Origin: Rhynchospora pubera | Taxonomy: Eukaryota; Streptophyta; Magnoliopsida; Poales; Cyperaceae | Length of the DNA stretch: 64,000 nt | Direction: 5' to 3' | Assembly (NCBI GenBank): GCA_028095005.1 | Contig: CM051459.1 | Span: 116,161,431-116,225,430 of the forward strand | Shown here: in pieces, positions 48,453-59,639 of the stretch | Numbering within the stretch: position 1 is the stretch's first letter | How the letters are laid out: every line of letters starts with the position of its first letter | The notes under the pieces: generated by a model | Database searches by the model: none | Told to the model about the DNA's origin: nothing | Seen by the model: the letters and a program-made list of their open reading frames with translations, nothing else | Position numbers and translations under genes: made by a program

Positions 48453-49964
48453 ATGCCTCGTGCCAAGAACACTACCATCGGTAGCATGGCAAAGCGCCTC
48501 CGCTCCGCTGTTACTGGTGCTAGTTCCTCTCGAAAGAGAACCCATGATCCCACTCCTTCACCATCTAGTTCCGAGACTTCTCAATCCGCGACCCGCTCCG
48601 CTTCTCAGTCCGTATCCGAACATATGGAAGAAGAGGATGTGGTCGGGCCAATCATTGCTGACTCACAGAAGATGGCCGATGCCATAGCATATTTCAGTAG
48701 CAAGAGGATTGAGAACACCCGAGCCGTAGACCTCGACATTCTGGAGAAGATTGGAATTTTGGGCCCGTTTCTTGCCATAACTAAAAAAGGGGGGATTATG
48801 AGGAAGTTCTGGGATATTAAGAGGCCCGCCTACAAGAGGCTCACGGTTGAGTTTCTATCCTCTTTGACCGTACAAGAAGAGGATGAGGTGTTTGTGATGA
48901 GGTACCGTCTCCTTGATACTGACTATGAGACTGATGCCCTAGAATTGTGTGAGTACATGGGGTTCACGCCCGGTGGAGCATACAAGGGAGAATATTCGAG
49001 CAATCTTTGGGGGCAGATTTCAGGAGACACGGGTAAGGCGGGAGAACAACCAAAGGGAAAGTTCATCCAGCATCCTGTCATTCGGATGATACAGAGGGCT
49101 CTTGGCAACACCTTGTTTGCAAGAGGGGAGTCTTCTTCGAAGATTAGAAAGGAGGAATTTCTGGTGATGACACGGATGTTGTATGGAGTAGCAAATTACC
49201 CCAAGCTGGATTTGGGAGTAATGATGATGAAGTACTGGGAAGGGATTGCGAAATTGAGGAGGAAGGGAGAAGGACAAGTTACCATTGGGGGTTATGTGAC
49301 CTATCTGGCTGAAATGAATGGTATCCCTTTGGCACGACTTGAGGATCTGACCGAGTGTATTGCTCCTTCTCTCATGGATGCAAAGTACTTGAGGCAGATT
49401 GGGTTCTTAGTTGGTCCGGATGATGGACCTTGGGCGTGGAAGAATGAAGTTAGAGAACCTGTGCCATTGCCACTTCATGACAATTTCAGGTTTGGGGACC
49501 GACACACATGGTTGCTACCCGAACCCAACCAAGGAGCGGACATACCTGATGCTCCTATGCAACCACCACCGCAAGAGCCTATGCAAGAAGAAGAGCAAGG
49601 GCCGCAGCCGTTTGGCCAGTACGGAATGCCACCGTACCAAGTGCCGCCCTATGCCATGCCACAAGGAGGGTTTGATGCGGGTGGATCTTCTTCTTATGCA
49701 CCGCCACAAGAAGAGTTCAGCTATGCATCTCTTTGTGCTAGCTTGAACAACCTAGCTCGCCTCTCGAATGAATCAATCGAGCTAGGGAGGAGAATAAGCG
49801 ACAAGTGCGAGGCAATCGAGAAGGAACAAGCGGAGGCAAGGCGTGACATCAATCTCCTCCTCCAGAACGAAAGAGAGAATGAGGTGGCTCGTGGTCGGGT
49901 GAACGAGATGTATGATTGGTTCTTCCCGATCTATGGACAGCCACCGCCTCCACCGCCTCAGTGA
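48453..49964 (+). CDS. Third ORF of Athila-type element, intact
   Basis: 503 codons, uninterrupted, from ATG at 48453. The N terminus is basic and Ser/Thr-rich (residues 1-55) and is followed by an acidic patch, HMEEEDVVG. A compact core (about 70-350) includes ITKKGGIMRKFWDIKRPAYK and VTIGGYVTYLAEMNGIPLAR. Then come a Pro/Gln/Met-rich segment (355-420), a predicted coiled coil (about 430-485, SIELGRRISDKCEAIEKEQA) and a terminal Pro run. I see no signal peptide or membrane segment, so it does not look like an envelope protein, although its position is that of the env-like ORF in Athila elements. Its role is unknown; similar plant-retrotransposon proteins are common. No palindrome units lie inside it. 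Confidence 0.8.
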   Translation: MPRAKNTTIGSMAKRLRSAVTGASSSRKRTHDPTPSPSSSETSQSATRSASQSVSEHMEEEDVVGPIIADSQKMADAIAYFSSKRIENTRAVDLDILEKIGILGPFLAITKKGGIMRKFWDIKRPAYKRLTVEFLSSLTVQEEDEVFVMRYRLLDTDYETDALELCEYMGFTPGGAYKGEYSSNLWGQISGDTGKAGEQPKGKFIQHPVIRMIQRALGNTLFARGESSSKIRKEEFLVMTRMLYGVANYPKLDLGVMMMKYWEGIAKLRRKGEGQVTIGGYVTYLAEMNGIPLARLEDLTECIAPSLMDAKYLRQIGFLVGPDDGPWAWKNEVREPVPLPLHDNFRFGDRHTWLLPEPNQGADIPDAPMQPPPQEPMQEEEQGPQPFGQYGMPPYQVPPYAMPQGGFDAGGSSSYAPPQEEFSYASLCASLNNLARLSNESIELGRRISDKCEAIEKEQAEARRDINLLLQNERENEVARGRVNEMYDWFFPIYGQPPPPPPQ

Positions 49965-51382
49965 GATTTGGTGACCGATTGGTTCGGCACGACAATTTGT
50001 GAGTTTCCTTCATTTTTTTTCTTGTTATCTCTTTTAAATTATGTTTGTTTGTGTTTGCTGGATGCAATTGAACAAGTTTGGGGAGGGGAATTTGGAAATT
50101 TTATGGAAATGCACTTGTATCTAGGAAATTGCATCATTTCATGTAGAATTGTACTCTCTCGGGATCATTTCAGGCGGAGCCGCCAGGTTTCTGGCGGGCT
50201 CGCCAGAGATTAATCCCCTTTTGCACTGCTTTCGGGACAGATTCAAGCGGACCCGCCAGGATTCTGGCGGGGTCGCCAGAGAACCTGTTTTGAGCATCTT
50301 TCATGTAGGTTTGTATATATTGCATGGTTAATTCATATAATTTGTATTTAGATAGTTTAAGGAGAAAATTAGCAATGATTAGGATCGAAATTTGAGCAAA
50401 TTAAGAAATGAACATGTCTTGAAATTGAAAATTTGAAAATCTAGATTTGAATTTGACCTAACTTAATACACTAAAGGATTAAAAACAATTGAAAAGCATT
50501 AAGCATGGTTTGTCTCGTAGTTCTTTAAGTTCAATTGAGTTTTAAGATTTTAAGTTTGCATTGAAATTCAAGATTTCGGTTTATTTGGCATCCACGTTTA
50601 AAATTGAATACCCGAAATGCCCTTAGATCGATTCTTGCAACACAAAATCGAGATTCAACAAAAGAAGTCATGGCAAGAGTTAATGAAATGTCACATTGTT
50701 TTTAAGTTTAATTAAATGTTATAAAAAAAATCATAAAAATCCAAAAACAAAATAAAAAGGGGAACTAAAAATTGGTGCAGTGCCATGGACACTGTAGAAA
50801 GCTATAGGTACTAGCGGATTAAAAGAACTCCATAAACCATGGGTAAGAAACAGAAAGAGATTCATGGTATAAAAAAAAGAAATAAAGAGGAAAAATCCTC
50901 TATTGTTAAATCCGCTTTTATCTGGCTGACTTCTCTGCCTCGGGAAAAATCTCCTTGCCCCAGGAGCAAAATGTATCTTTAAATTTAAATTGTAAAGGTG
51001 AATTGCCTTAACTCTTGCTTGATTGAATTTGTTGGGCTAACGTTTGTGATGGGAGGGTGTGATCCCGTGTCTTGATTGATAATGCAAATTTTAGAAACTT
51101 GAAAACCAATTGGGATTAAAGAAAAACGGGGAAAGTCATGATTAATGATGGTCAATTGTTTTGAGAATTGTTTGTGTGAAGTCATGGTCACTTGGACTAA
51201 AATTGTTTGAAATTGAATTTGAAAAATTGCTTTGACATGCCAAATTTTGAAATTGCTCAAGTTTTGATGTTAATTATGCTAAGGACCCTTCTTAGGCTTA
51301 GGAAACCAACCATTGAATTGCAATTAAGTCCTAAACTATCTTTCTAAGTTTGAATTGTTGCTTAGGGACAAGCAAGTTTAAG
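49965..51382 (+). other. 3' noncoding region of the element
   Basis: AT-rich apart from four palindrome units at about 50170-50280. Two of these are in the inverted sense (CTGGCGGGCTCGCCAG, CTGGCGGGGTCGCCAG), the reverse of the CGACCC forms elsewhere. A GTTTGGGGAGGGGAATTTGG tract near 50077 resembles a second polypurine tract. Confidence 0.6.
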
Positions 51383-51394
51383 TTTGGGGAGATT
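51383..51394 (+). other. Polypurine tract
   Basis: TTTGGGGAGATT directly before the 3' LTR, the plus-strand primer. Confidence 0.85.
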
Positions 51395-52953
51395 TGATAG
51401 GCGGGTTTCACATCGAAATATTCAACTCTTTTAGGCCTTAATTTCAATTAAATGTTTGTGTTTTAGTTAGATTTAATGCAATTTAGGTTAGAAATATGGT
51501 ACTGCTATTTGCCCTTGTCTAATTTCAGGTTCAGTGATGATTTGGAGCAAAATTGGGCCCAAGGCAGAGTTCAAGCGGAGCAAATCAGGGTCCAAGCGAC
51601 TGGAGCAAAGGAACAGGGTCAAACCAGACAAGTCCCCTGTTCTGACGACCCGCCAGGATTCCTGTCGACCCGCCAGGATCCCGTCGACCCCGCCAGGATC
51701 CTGTCGACCCCGCCAAACATAAACCGACCTGCCCAATTTGGAGAGATATTTCTGGCAGAGCACTTTCTCTATTCTTGGACGAACCAGACATGATCTCCAC
51801 CTATGGGAACCGCCTTTGGGAGCTATTTAAACATAGGAAGAGCTCCAGAAAGGTAGAAGTCAGTTTAGAGAGAAATAAATCGAGAGAAGATAGCAGAAAT
51901 CTCACCCAGCTGCCTCCTTTCGACCCGCCAGGAATTCAAGCGACCCGCCAGAAGATAAGCTGAGAGTTGTTTGCTGTTGTTTCATGTTGTAAACTTTCTC
52001 TATTTTCTGTCTTTTGATGTTTAGTTTGCTGAAACCTTTTATCTTTATGTTTAGTATGACTTTTAGTGAGTAGTTTAGTTTAGGGGCAATTGTAGGGAAC
52101 CATGACTTGGTAGATTAATGAAGTTTGATTTAGTTTTCTAATTTTTCTAAGTTGCTTTGTTTTACTTAAGTTTATTTGCTGAATTGTGAATTGAATTGAA
52201 TTGATTTGAAGGTTTGCTCACTTGGTTAGGCCTGACCTCGTAGATAAGCAAATAGAACCCTAATTTCAAAACAATTTGTGTTCTCATACCATAGGATAGT
52301 TAGTATACCCAAAAGGTGAAACCGGAACTTAGCCGAGAGGTTTATTCCCTCCTAAGATCGAGAGATCTAGGATATCCTACCGAATAGTTAAAGCAAACCC
52401 TAAAACTTAAGCCAAGAAACGAGAGTTGAAACTTAGGTTTTTAGGGAGGTTTAGAGGTTAAAACTTAGTGATACCAAATCAAGAACGAGAGTTAGTATTT
52501 GGACCAGAGTTTAAGCCAAAAATCTAAACTTAGAGAACTTAGAAACTAATTAAACTGAATTGTCTTACTGTTCTGGCGACCCGCCAGGAATCCTGTCGAC
52601 CCGCTAGGAACTCTGTCGACCCGCCAGGAATCTTGTCGACCCGCCAGGATAGTGCCTGGAAGTGGAACCCGATCAATTGACCCTAGTTTAAGTCCTTAAT
52701 TCGAGTTTAGATCTTTACCTCAATTTTTAGAGTAATTTAGAGATTATTTAGAGTTTTAAATTAATTTCTTTAGTTTAAATTTATTACTTTTAATTATTTA
52801 ACCAACTTTTTGACTTGTTTACCCCTAGATCAATTGAACTAAATTACTTAAAGTCTATAGTTTAGAATAACCGTCCCTGTGGATTCGATCCTCAAGCTAT
52901 ACTACATTAGATTAGATTGAGGTTTAATTTGACCTAGGTTTTACCTCCGATCA
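51395..52953 (+). repeat. 3' LTR
   Basis: Nearly identical to the 5' LTR, 41 bp longer, mainly because four rather than two palindrome units lie at about 52572-52650. Followed by the target duplication ATAAA. Confidence 0.95.
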
Positions 52954-53799
52954 ATAAACACAAGACCCCTATAGGCTGGAGTCTAATTTAGCCTATCTAT
53001 CTATCTATCTTCGATAGCAACACAAACCCTAGATTGGAGCTCCTCACGCCTGGATTAGCAATAGAGCCGCTAATTTGTTCTTCAGGCCAGCGAAACAGCA
53101 GGTTCAAACTCTTTCACCTCTCCTTTTGTACTAGTATTTACCAATTTCCCTCTCTCTGTACTGGTTTTTTTTCTCTTTGTACTGTTATTTTCCGATTTTC
53201 AATCTATACTGGTATTTACTGGTATTTTGATCTAGGGTTTGAGGTAAAAGCTACTTACAGAACTAAGAGGGAGAACGTTAAATGCCTTAAACGATCTAGA
53301 TTGGAGCTCCCACGCCTGGATTAGCAACAGAGCCACAGATTTTCTCTCCCGCGCCTGGATAAGCGAAACAGCAGGTTCTCTCTCAAACTTTCTGTCGATT
53401 TTGCATTAGTAGCTTGGCTTAGCAGATTTTGCATTTCTACGTTATATTAGGAATTTGATTTTTGATAATGCAGGATAAAATATGGAATTTGTAAAATATG
53501 AAATCTGTAATTAGGATTTTGCATTCGTACTTTGCATTCTGATTTCACACCGAGTCGTTATTTAGCGATATCGTTATTTTTTAATATGGAATATATCTCT
53601 AATTTTAAAAATCTTGTAACACAGACAAGAGCAATGATTAGCCACTTTAGCAAGTATTTAGCGCAGCATATTCCACTTTGCATTTCTAAGGAACAATTTT
53701 GCATTTCTACTTTGCATTCTGATTTCACTCTGAATCGCTGGCCTAATTACCATGCACAATTTTATCTCTAATTAGCTTCTGTTCATTATTCATTAGGAA

Positions 53800-54417
53800 A
53801 TGTCAACTTGTGGGTCAACTTCTGGGTCAAGAAATATTATCGAGGACGACGAGCAAGTTCAATTACGGGTATGTATAACCTAAAGTTCTATCTCAATTAC
53901 GGGTATGTATACCCAAGAATTATCTGTTTTTGATGACATCTAAACATTTCACAAGCTCAAATTGAAAATTTGAATGTCTTAGAAGTCTCTGTTTTTATGT
54001 CATTTTATCACTGCTTCACAAAGGGGGTTATTGCGCATGGTCAGATTGTTTATGTCTTAGAAGTATCTGTCTTTTATGTCATTTTAGAAATATAGTTTAT
54101 GTTCAGATTGTTTGTATAATTTATGGTCAGATTGTTTGTATATTTATATTTGCATATTATAATTTCAGCAAACTACATAAGAACAGTTAGGCTCAGATTG
54201 CATATTTTTATTTAATTTTGTTGAAAATTATTGAGTATTTATAATTTATGTTCAACAGTTGGGTGTTAATGATCCTTACATCGGAGTTGACGAGCTGTGC
54301 CGATTAGAAGAGATTTGCCAATTAGAAGATCTTGGCACTGATGAAGAAGAGCTTGGCTATGAAAAAGAGCTTGTACCTCATTTTATTTCATGTTTTGATG
54401 TAAGAGAAGTTGTGTAA
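53800..54417 (+). CDS. Possible two-exon small acidic protein
   Basis: Exon 1, 53800-53868 (ATG, 23 codons), ends at CGG|GTATGT. Exon 2, 54259-54417, follows an acceptor AACAG and runs 52 codons to TAA, in frame. The 75-residue product is Ser/Gly-rich, then acidic with Glu/Asp/Leu repeats (DELCRLEEICQLEDLGTDEE). I do not recognise it. It lies inside the inverted repeat, downstream of a leader-like arm on the same strand. It could be a captured gene fragment; splicing is predicted only from border sequences. Confidence 0.35.
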
Positions 54418-55230
54418 TACTGAATGTTTAAATTTCATGTTCTGAATGGATCTGTTTTTATTATGTACTAATGTCACTATTTCATTTACTTATACTATGT
54501 GTTATCTGTGTTATCTGTGTTTATGGTGAATTGAAGCAATTGCGTGTTTTGATGTAAGAGAAGCTATACCATTGAAATGTGTTATCTGTTTTCCTGCCTC
54601 TATACAAGAGTAGCTATTGAAAGCTATGTTTGTCAAATGATGTACCTTTGAAATGTGTTATCTGTGCTATCTGTTTTCCTGCTTCGAAAAATGATGTATT
54701 CTACCATTCATCAAGATGACAATTTGTGGTACCATATTACAACTATTAATAGACTTTTTTTTATCATCGGCTGTTTTAATTAGTTTCAAATTGCTTTTTC
54801 CTCTTCAAACGGAAGAATAGCACAAAAGACAAGCTGTTGAAGTCATCGCATACGTCAAGACACAAAAATATAGTAATGAATAATCAAGCCTCTTTTATTC
54901 CAAATACATCAAATAAATCATGTACACAATCATCCAACCAATACAGTAAGAAAAACACACAATACTAAATTTTTTACATTTACCAATCTCCTTGTCACTG
55001 AATAAAACAAATGTCTGGAAAGAGCAATAAAATGAATACTGTCACCAATAATCTTTGCAAGAGCACAATCATCAAGGAAAAGTTAAATCATCAAGGTACC
55101 AATCTAATTATAAACTAACAACATCCATAACAAACCTAACTAAATCATCAAAGTTAAATAAGGTCTACAAGTACTACAAAATAGCATCCATTACAAGCTA
55201 ACATTCATTCAAAATATTCAAGCAAACATG

Positions 55231-55455
55231 CTACTTCACCAAGTACAAAATGAAAGCAACTAAAATAACTATTATAGCAATGAGCCTTCTTTCCTTCCAC
55301 TCCCAAGCTTTCTTCTCACGTTCAAAATTATTCAAGCGACGGAGAAGTCCATTGATTACTATCTTTGAACGATCTTGGACGGGTGCATCATACCAAAAAA
55401 AGAATATATTGAAACAAAATATATTGAAGTTGCCATGGGATTACTTGAATAAAAT
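55231..55455 (-). pseudogene. Possible last exon of a GRF-zinc-finger membrane protein
   Basis: On the minus strand, behind an acceptor TTTGTGCAG, the frame reads FFFWYDAPVQDRSK, then LLRRLNNFEREKKAWEWKER, then a hydrophobic segment LIAIIVILVAFILYLV ending at a stop (55231-55233). A GRF-type zinc finger tail followed by a short coiled coil and one membrane span is common in small plant proteins of unknown role, often amplified by transposons. The Cys/His part of the zinc finger was not found upstream, so the gene is partial. Confidence 0.45.
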
Positions 55456-56088
55456 CTGCACAAATATTGAAACAGAAGATATTGCTCAGCAGTAAAAAAT
55501 AATTGCTATTTGCTTATTGCACACTAAACTATCCTATTTAATTATATAGTAAAGACAATCATATATAGATCCATATTTTATTTTTACCTATTTAATGACA
55601 CTAAACTAACCTTATTGCACACTGTCTCAAAATGCTTGGCATCCTGTAAATTAATCCTAGATCGTTTAAGGCTTTTAAAGTTCTCTCTCTTGGTTCTGTA
55701 AGTAGCTTTTACCTTAAACCCTAGATCGAAATACCAGTAAATACCAGTACAGAGTGAAAATCGGAAAATAACAGTACAAAGAGAAAAAAAACCAGTACAG
55801 AGACAGAGATAAATTGGTAAATACTAGTACAGAAGGAGAGGTGAAAGACTTCGAACCTGCTGTTTCGCTGGCCTGAAGAACAAATTAGCGGCTCTGTTGC
55901 TAATCTAGGCGTGAGGAGCTCCAATCTAGGGTTTGCGTTGCTCTCGAAGAGAGTGTGAGAGAGAGAGCGAGACGAAGAGGAGGTGTTCCGATCTAGGGTT
56001 TTCAGTTGCTCAGAGTGTGAGAGAGAGATCGAGACATTACAGCAGCAGCTCCAATCTAGGGTTTTCACGAGGAGGAAGGCGAAATAAA

Positions 56089-56255
56089 GGGGCCGTTTGG
56101 ATCGCTTAGGAATTTGAGGAATTTGGGGAAGTTGCAATTCCTAGGAATAAATTTATTGAGAAGTGTGTAATTTTATGAAGAGTTTGGATTGTTTATAATA
56201 AATTTATGGTAGGAAGATGAAATTCCCCAAAATCCCATGGGATCCAAACGGCCCC
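56089..56255. mobile_element. Small MITE, Harbinger/Tourist-like
   Basis: 167 bp with perfect 15-bp inverted ends GGGGCCGTTTGGATC and a possible 3-bp flank AAA on both sides. Length and GGGGCCGTTTGG-type ends suit Tourist-like MITEs; hAT relatives have similar ends, so the superfamily is tentative. Confidence 0.75.
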
Positions 56256-56399
56256 AAAGAGAGAGAGAGACAAAAGGATGAGGAGATAGGTGAAAAAGAG
56301 AGAGAGAGGGGAAACGGAGAATTTTCGCCGACAGAACGGAAGCTTTTAATCGCTCAGCGACATCGCGTGAGTCATCATCTGCACGAATCTTGAAGCGAA

Positions 56400-56459
56400 T
56401 TTAATGGCCTGGATTGCGACTCACCATAGCTCTAGTGAGTTGCAACTCACCATAGCAAA

Positions 56460-56499
<40 letters not shown>

Positions 56500-56620
56500 C
56501 TTCAATCAAAGCGCTTTGATCGGAGTCTCAGTTAAACCTCGTCGGTTCTCAATTTTGAAAGTTCAAATAACCGATCCGAACCGTCAAATATGAAGTCAAG
56601 GAGTTGAACTTCGTCAAAAG
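56400..56620. mobile_element. Foldback element fragments around a TA microsatellite
   Basis: Before the (TA)n run at 56465-56493 lies an arm with GAGTTGCAACTCACCATAGC (also near 35925). After it lies a left arm with CCGATCCGAACCGTCAAAT, the core motif of the other foldback elements, but without its partner arm. At 56621-56640 a perfect 20-bp palindrome (TATCTTGTAT plus its complement) marks the border with the copia remnant. Confidence 0.55.
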
Positions 56621-56640
56621 TATCTTGTATATACAAGATA

Positions 56641-57764
56641 TTCAGTGGGAGCATAATTGTATTACTTGTATTGTTCATGATAACAATTCATTAAATTGGG
56701 AATAACATTAAGAAAAATGAACATTGTCAAGATCTCGTTGGAGAATGCTTTCTCAAATGAGAACTTGGGCGAAATCACCTAATCCAAGGAAACAAAATCT
56801 ATAAAGATAGATTATGATGGATGTTAGGTTTGAGCAAATATGCATATATTGACGAAGTGTTCTAGAAACACGAAAGTTACACTCCAAGAAAGGATGTCTA
56901 ACTATACGTCACATGGCATGACTTGAGTGTTTAACTCGGTCTATTGCAACTCAATTCAAGAAAGTGCATGAAATAGTTCAAGCATTCTTTCATTATGAGT
57001 TTCATTTCGTACGCCATATTTATGCATATGCCCCAATGTGTAGTATCCAAAGGATATGACAAACAGTTGTCAAATGGATACAAGAGAGACACATTTGGAC
57101 GATAATCAAGGATATCCTCGAGTACCTTATGAGAAAGAGTGATATAAAATTTCATCTCTTGAGATGAAAGAAATCTAGTGTAAGTTGTTACACCAATAAA
57201 AATTTTTCAAAAGATTGATATAATCACGATTGAGCTACATATTTTGCTTAAGAGGTGGTGTTGTAAGTTTAGAAAGTGTTCTAAATGGAATATTACAACC
57301 GTTTCCGTCACCAAAGCAAAATACATAGCAACTTGTGAAGCAATAAAAGAAGTTTATTTCGGATCAAGTTCTTAGTCGAGTTATTATGGTTCTATGCATC
57401 TCGAACCACAACTTACTCCTAAAGAACCCAATGTTACATTGGAGATTCAAATATGATCTATAACGATATCACTTGATATCATATGATGATGATCAAGAAT
57501 ATATATATAGTAGTATATATATATAGGGTCGAACAAATTTGGATAGGTTCGCGAACACAGCGAACACTCTAGCATGACCTCTACCTTGAGCAGTATACGA
57601 GATGCAGTTATGCATCCATACGTGGTGGACGTATGAGTAACTAGCTTTAAGCGTATTATTTATATTGAGGTCCGAGACATGTATATATGTAGATATATGA
57701 CATCGTTCTCAATTCTTCGTTGGCTAGAAGTCACTACTGATTGACTCTAGGCCAAGTGGGAGAT
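56641..57764 (+). pseudogene. Ty1/copia pol remnant (late RT and RNase H)
   Basis: Heavily broken. Traces of the copia RNase H region can be read, for example RGGVVSLESVLNGILQPFP followed by a stretch like the conserved EAEY region at about 57250-57370, with many stops and frame changes. The 5' half of the element is missing. A purine tract AAGTGGGAGAT at 57754-57764 directly precedes the LTR. A microsatellite and a GGGTCGAACAAATTTGG fragment near 57525 are later insertions. Confidence 0.65.
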
Positions 57765-59544
57765 TGTTGGAGTTATGTCCTAGAAGTCAATAATTTAATG
57801 ACTTAATTATTAGTTTATGTTTTGGATGATATTTCATCATCTGTTCCTAGGTTTATTATTGACAGATTATTCAGGTTGAGGATCTGAATTGTAGATCTCT
57901 GTGGATCATTCTTTAGAATGACAATAATAAATCTAAACGGTCCATAATCTTGATAATTAACAAGGAACATTAATTATCTTATAAGATTAGTATGCAAGTT
58001 AAGTGATGATTAAGTTCTACAAATCATAGGTAAAGAGTTGCCAACTTAATTGCATATGTGTATGTTATGGAACATAGCACAGGACTTGACCCATCGAAAT
58101 AAACATATGGATTGTGTTATGTGTCATTGTTTATTTCGTAATGATTTTGGTTCTAAGTTTGAGATGTTTATCTTTTCCACATGAGGATAGGTTCAATAAA
58201 TATCGTCTACCGCTGATTCCCGATAAGGGCTGCTATACGGACTTTATTTATGTTCTCTTGAATTGTGCGGGGAAAATCTAATCATCAAGAAAACCGTATG
58301 TCCCTCATTAATTCACTTAGTGAGTGACGATATCTGTTTGGGCCCCTTGATGGAGATAGATTGTTTGCATGCAACTTTATACAATTATCTCTAGATCAAG
58401 AAACGTATAATCTGCAAGAATGACACATTCCTATCTTGGATTATACGATGATATCGTGTGACATAAGAATCAAAATAGGGAAATTCATTTATTCTCTTAT
58501 GCAGGATTTAAATACTGTAGTAGTACACTATTTATGCGAATTGGGAATCATAACGTGTTGCTAGATACCACTTATGATTATTGGAATTAAATAGCGATTT
58601 AACTCCATGTCCAACGTAGCATAAATCCTCAAAGGGTCACACAAATAGGACTTTGACCATACGTGCATTATTTATTTATTTGCAATAGTGAGTATTGCAA
58701 AATATGATAAGTTGATTAATTAATTAAATAACGTTATGGACCGTTATAATTAATTAAGTCAAATGGATCATATAGAAATAAATTAATGTACATGCTAATC
58801 CTAAATTGATTATCAACATATTGATAATTAATTTTATTCATCACACTTTAATTTAATTAAGTGAATTAAATTAAAGTATAGGCTTTTATTTTAATAGTCT
58901 ATTTGAGCCTAAATTGAATGCAACTTGAAAGGCCTATTAAATAAATGATTTAATATGGACTAAGAGAGATTGAACAAGCCTAACACATGGCCCATAAGGC
59001 CCATGTATATGGCCGGCCATAGAGGGGTAAAAAGGTCAAGCAAAGGTTGGTGGAGAGTGGTCTATATAAGGACCACTTGAAGAAGCAAAACCTAACCTTC
59101 TCACCTTGCCTCCCTTCTTCTCCCTAGCCGCCACCACCATCCATGGGCAGAATTTTGATTCTCCCATGGTGGTCTCTCTCTCTCTTGCATTCCCATAGGT
59201 CTCATGTGTTGAGAATAGCTATTCCAAAAGGTTAATTACTAGAATTACTTGAAGAATGGTGAAAAGGATTAGCTATCTCCTTTCTCTTGCTAGCACAAGA
59301 ATTGGGACATGGCCAAATTCCTTGGTGGACTCGAGGGCGCCATGGAGGAGGCGAAGGAGAGCACCCCATCGATTCCCATGCCGTAGGATCGAGCCCCGCG
59401 AATACGATTTCGCGGGAGGTACAAATTTCCACCTATCTCTTTGTGTTAACTTGGCTTTTGTGCACGATTCGTTGTGTGTGTTGTTTCGATGGCTTAATTA
59501 ACTTGTAATTAGCATAAAATTCGAAAATTACACACTTACTAACA
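57765..59544 (+). repeat. 3' LTR of the copia remnant
   Basis: Starts TGTTGGAGTTATGTCC after a polypurine tract and ends ACTAACA, with TGTT...AACA ends. At about 1.78 kb it is long for copia, within the range of Sirevirus-type or Tork-type LTRs. TCTATATAAG at 59061-59070 is a good TATA box. The open frames at 59232-59508 are inside the transcribed part of the LTR and not genes. No 5' LTR is in the window. Confidence 0.75.
59061..59070 (+). promoter_or_regulatory. TATA box of copia LTR
   Basis: TCTATATAAGG flanked by short inverted words GTGGTC and GACCAC, which make a small hairpin around the box. Confidence 0.6.
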
Positions 59545-59559
59545 GCTCAAAGATGTCTA

Positions 59560-59599
59560 CTCTGGAAATCTTAATAAGATCTTAATAAGATTTCCAGAG
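59560..59599. repeat. 40-bp near-perfect palindrome
   Basis: CTCTGGAAATCTTAATAAGA and its inverted partner meet without a spacer just outside the copia LTR; one position pair is mismatched. Confidence 0.85.
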
Positions 59600-59639
59600 G
59601 ATATGGATCCGGCTCGTAGGAGTCTGGGGCTCAATCCGC

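Larger units (their letters stand above)
40018..52953 (+). mobile_element. Complete Athila-type Ty3/gypsy LTR retrotransposon
   Basis: 12.9 kb between TGAT...ATCA ends, flanked by the 5-bp duplication ATAAA (40013-40017, 52954-52958). It has a 1,518-bp 5' LTR, a primer site complementary to tRNA-Asp, gag-protease, RT-RNase H-integrase, a separate 503-codon ORF after integrase, and a polypurine tract before a 1,559-bp 3' LTR. The extra ORF and tRNA-Asp primer fit the Athila lineage. By eye the LTRs differ at roughly 3 percent over the first 600 bases, so insertion is fairly recent, yet gag-pol carries at least six stops and one frame change. A short palindrome (CTGGCGACCCGCCAG and variants) is scattered throughout. 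Confidence 0.95.
53007..55952. mobile_element. Large inverted repeat with gene-like interior
   Basis: Two arms of about 300 bp (53007-53302 and 55656-55952), inverted to each other with high identity: AAACCCTAGATTGGAGCTCC and GCCTTAAACGATCTAG appear in both. The 2.35-kb loop holds gene-like pieces in both directions. Long arms suit a Mutator-like or foldback element that has captured genes, but also an inverted gene duplication, since the arms look like 5' leader sequence and both point inward. No clear target duplication was found. Extra partial copies of the arm ends lie at 53303-53360 and 55980-56070. Confidence 0.65.

Noticed and set aside
59232..59508. Frames of 66-81 codons on both strands
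   Set aside because: They lie in the transcribed part of the copia LTR and share no motif with known proteins.
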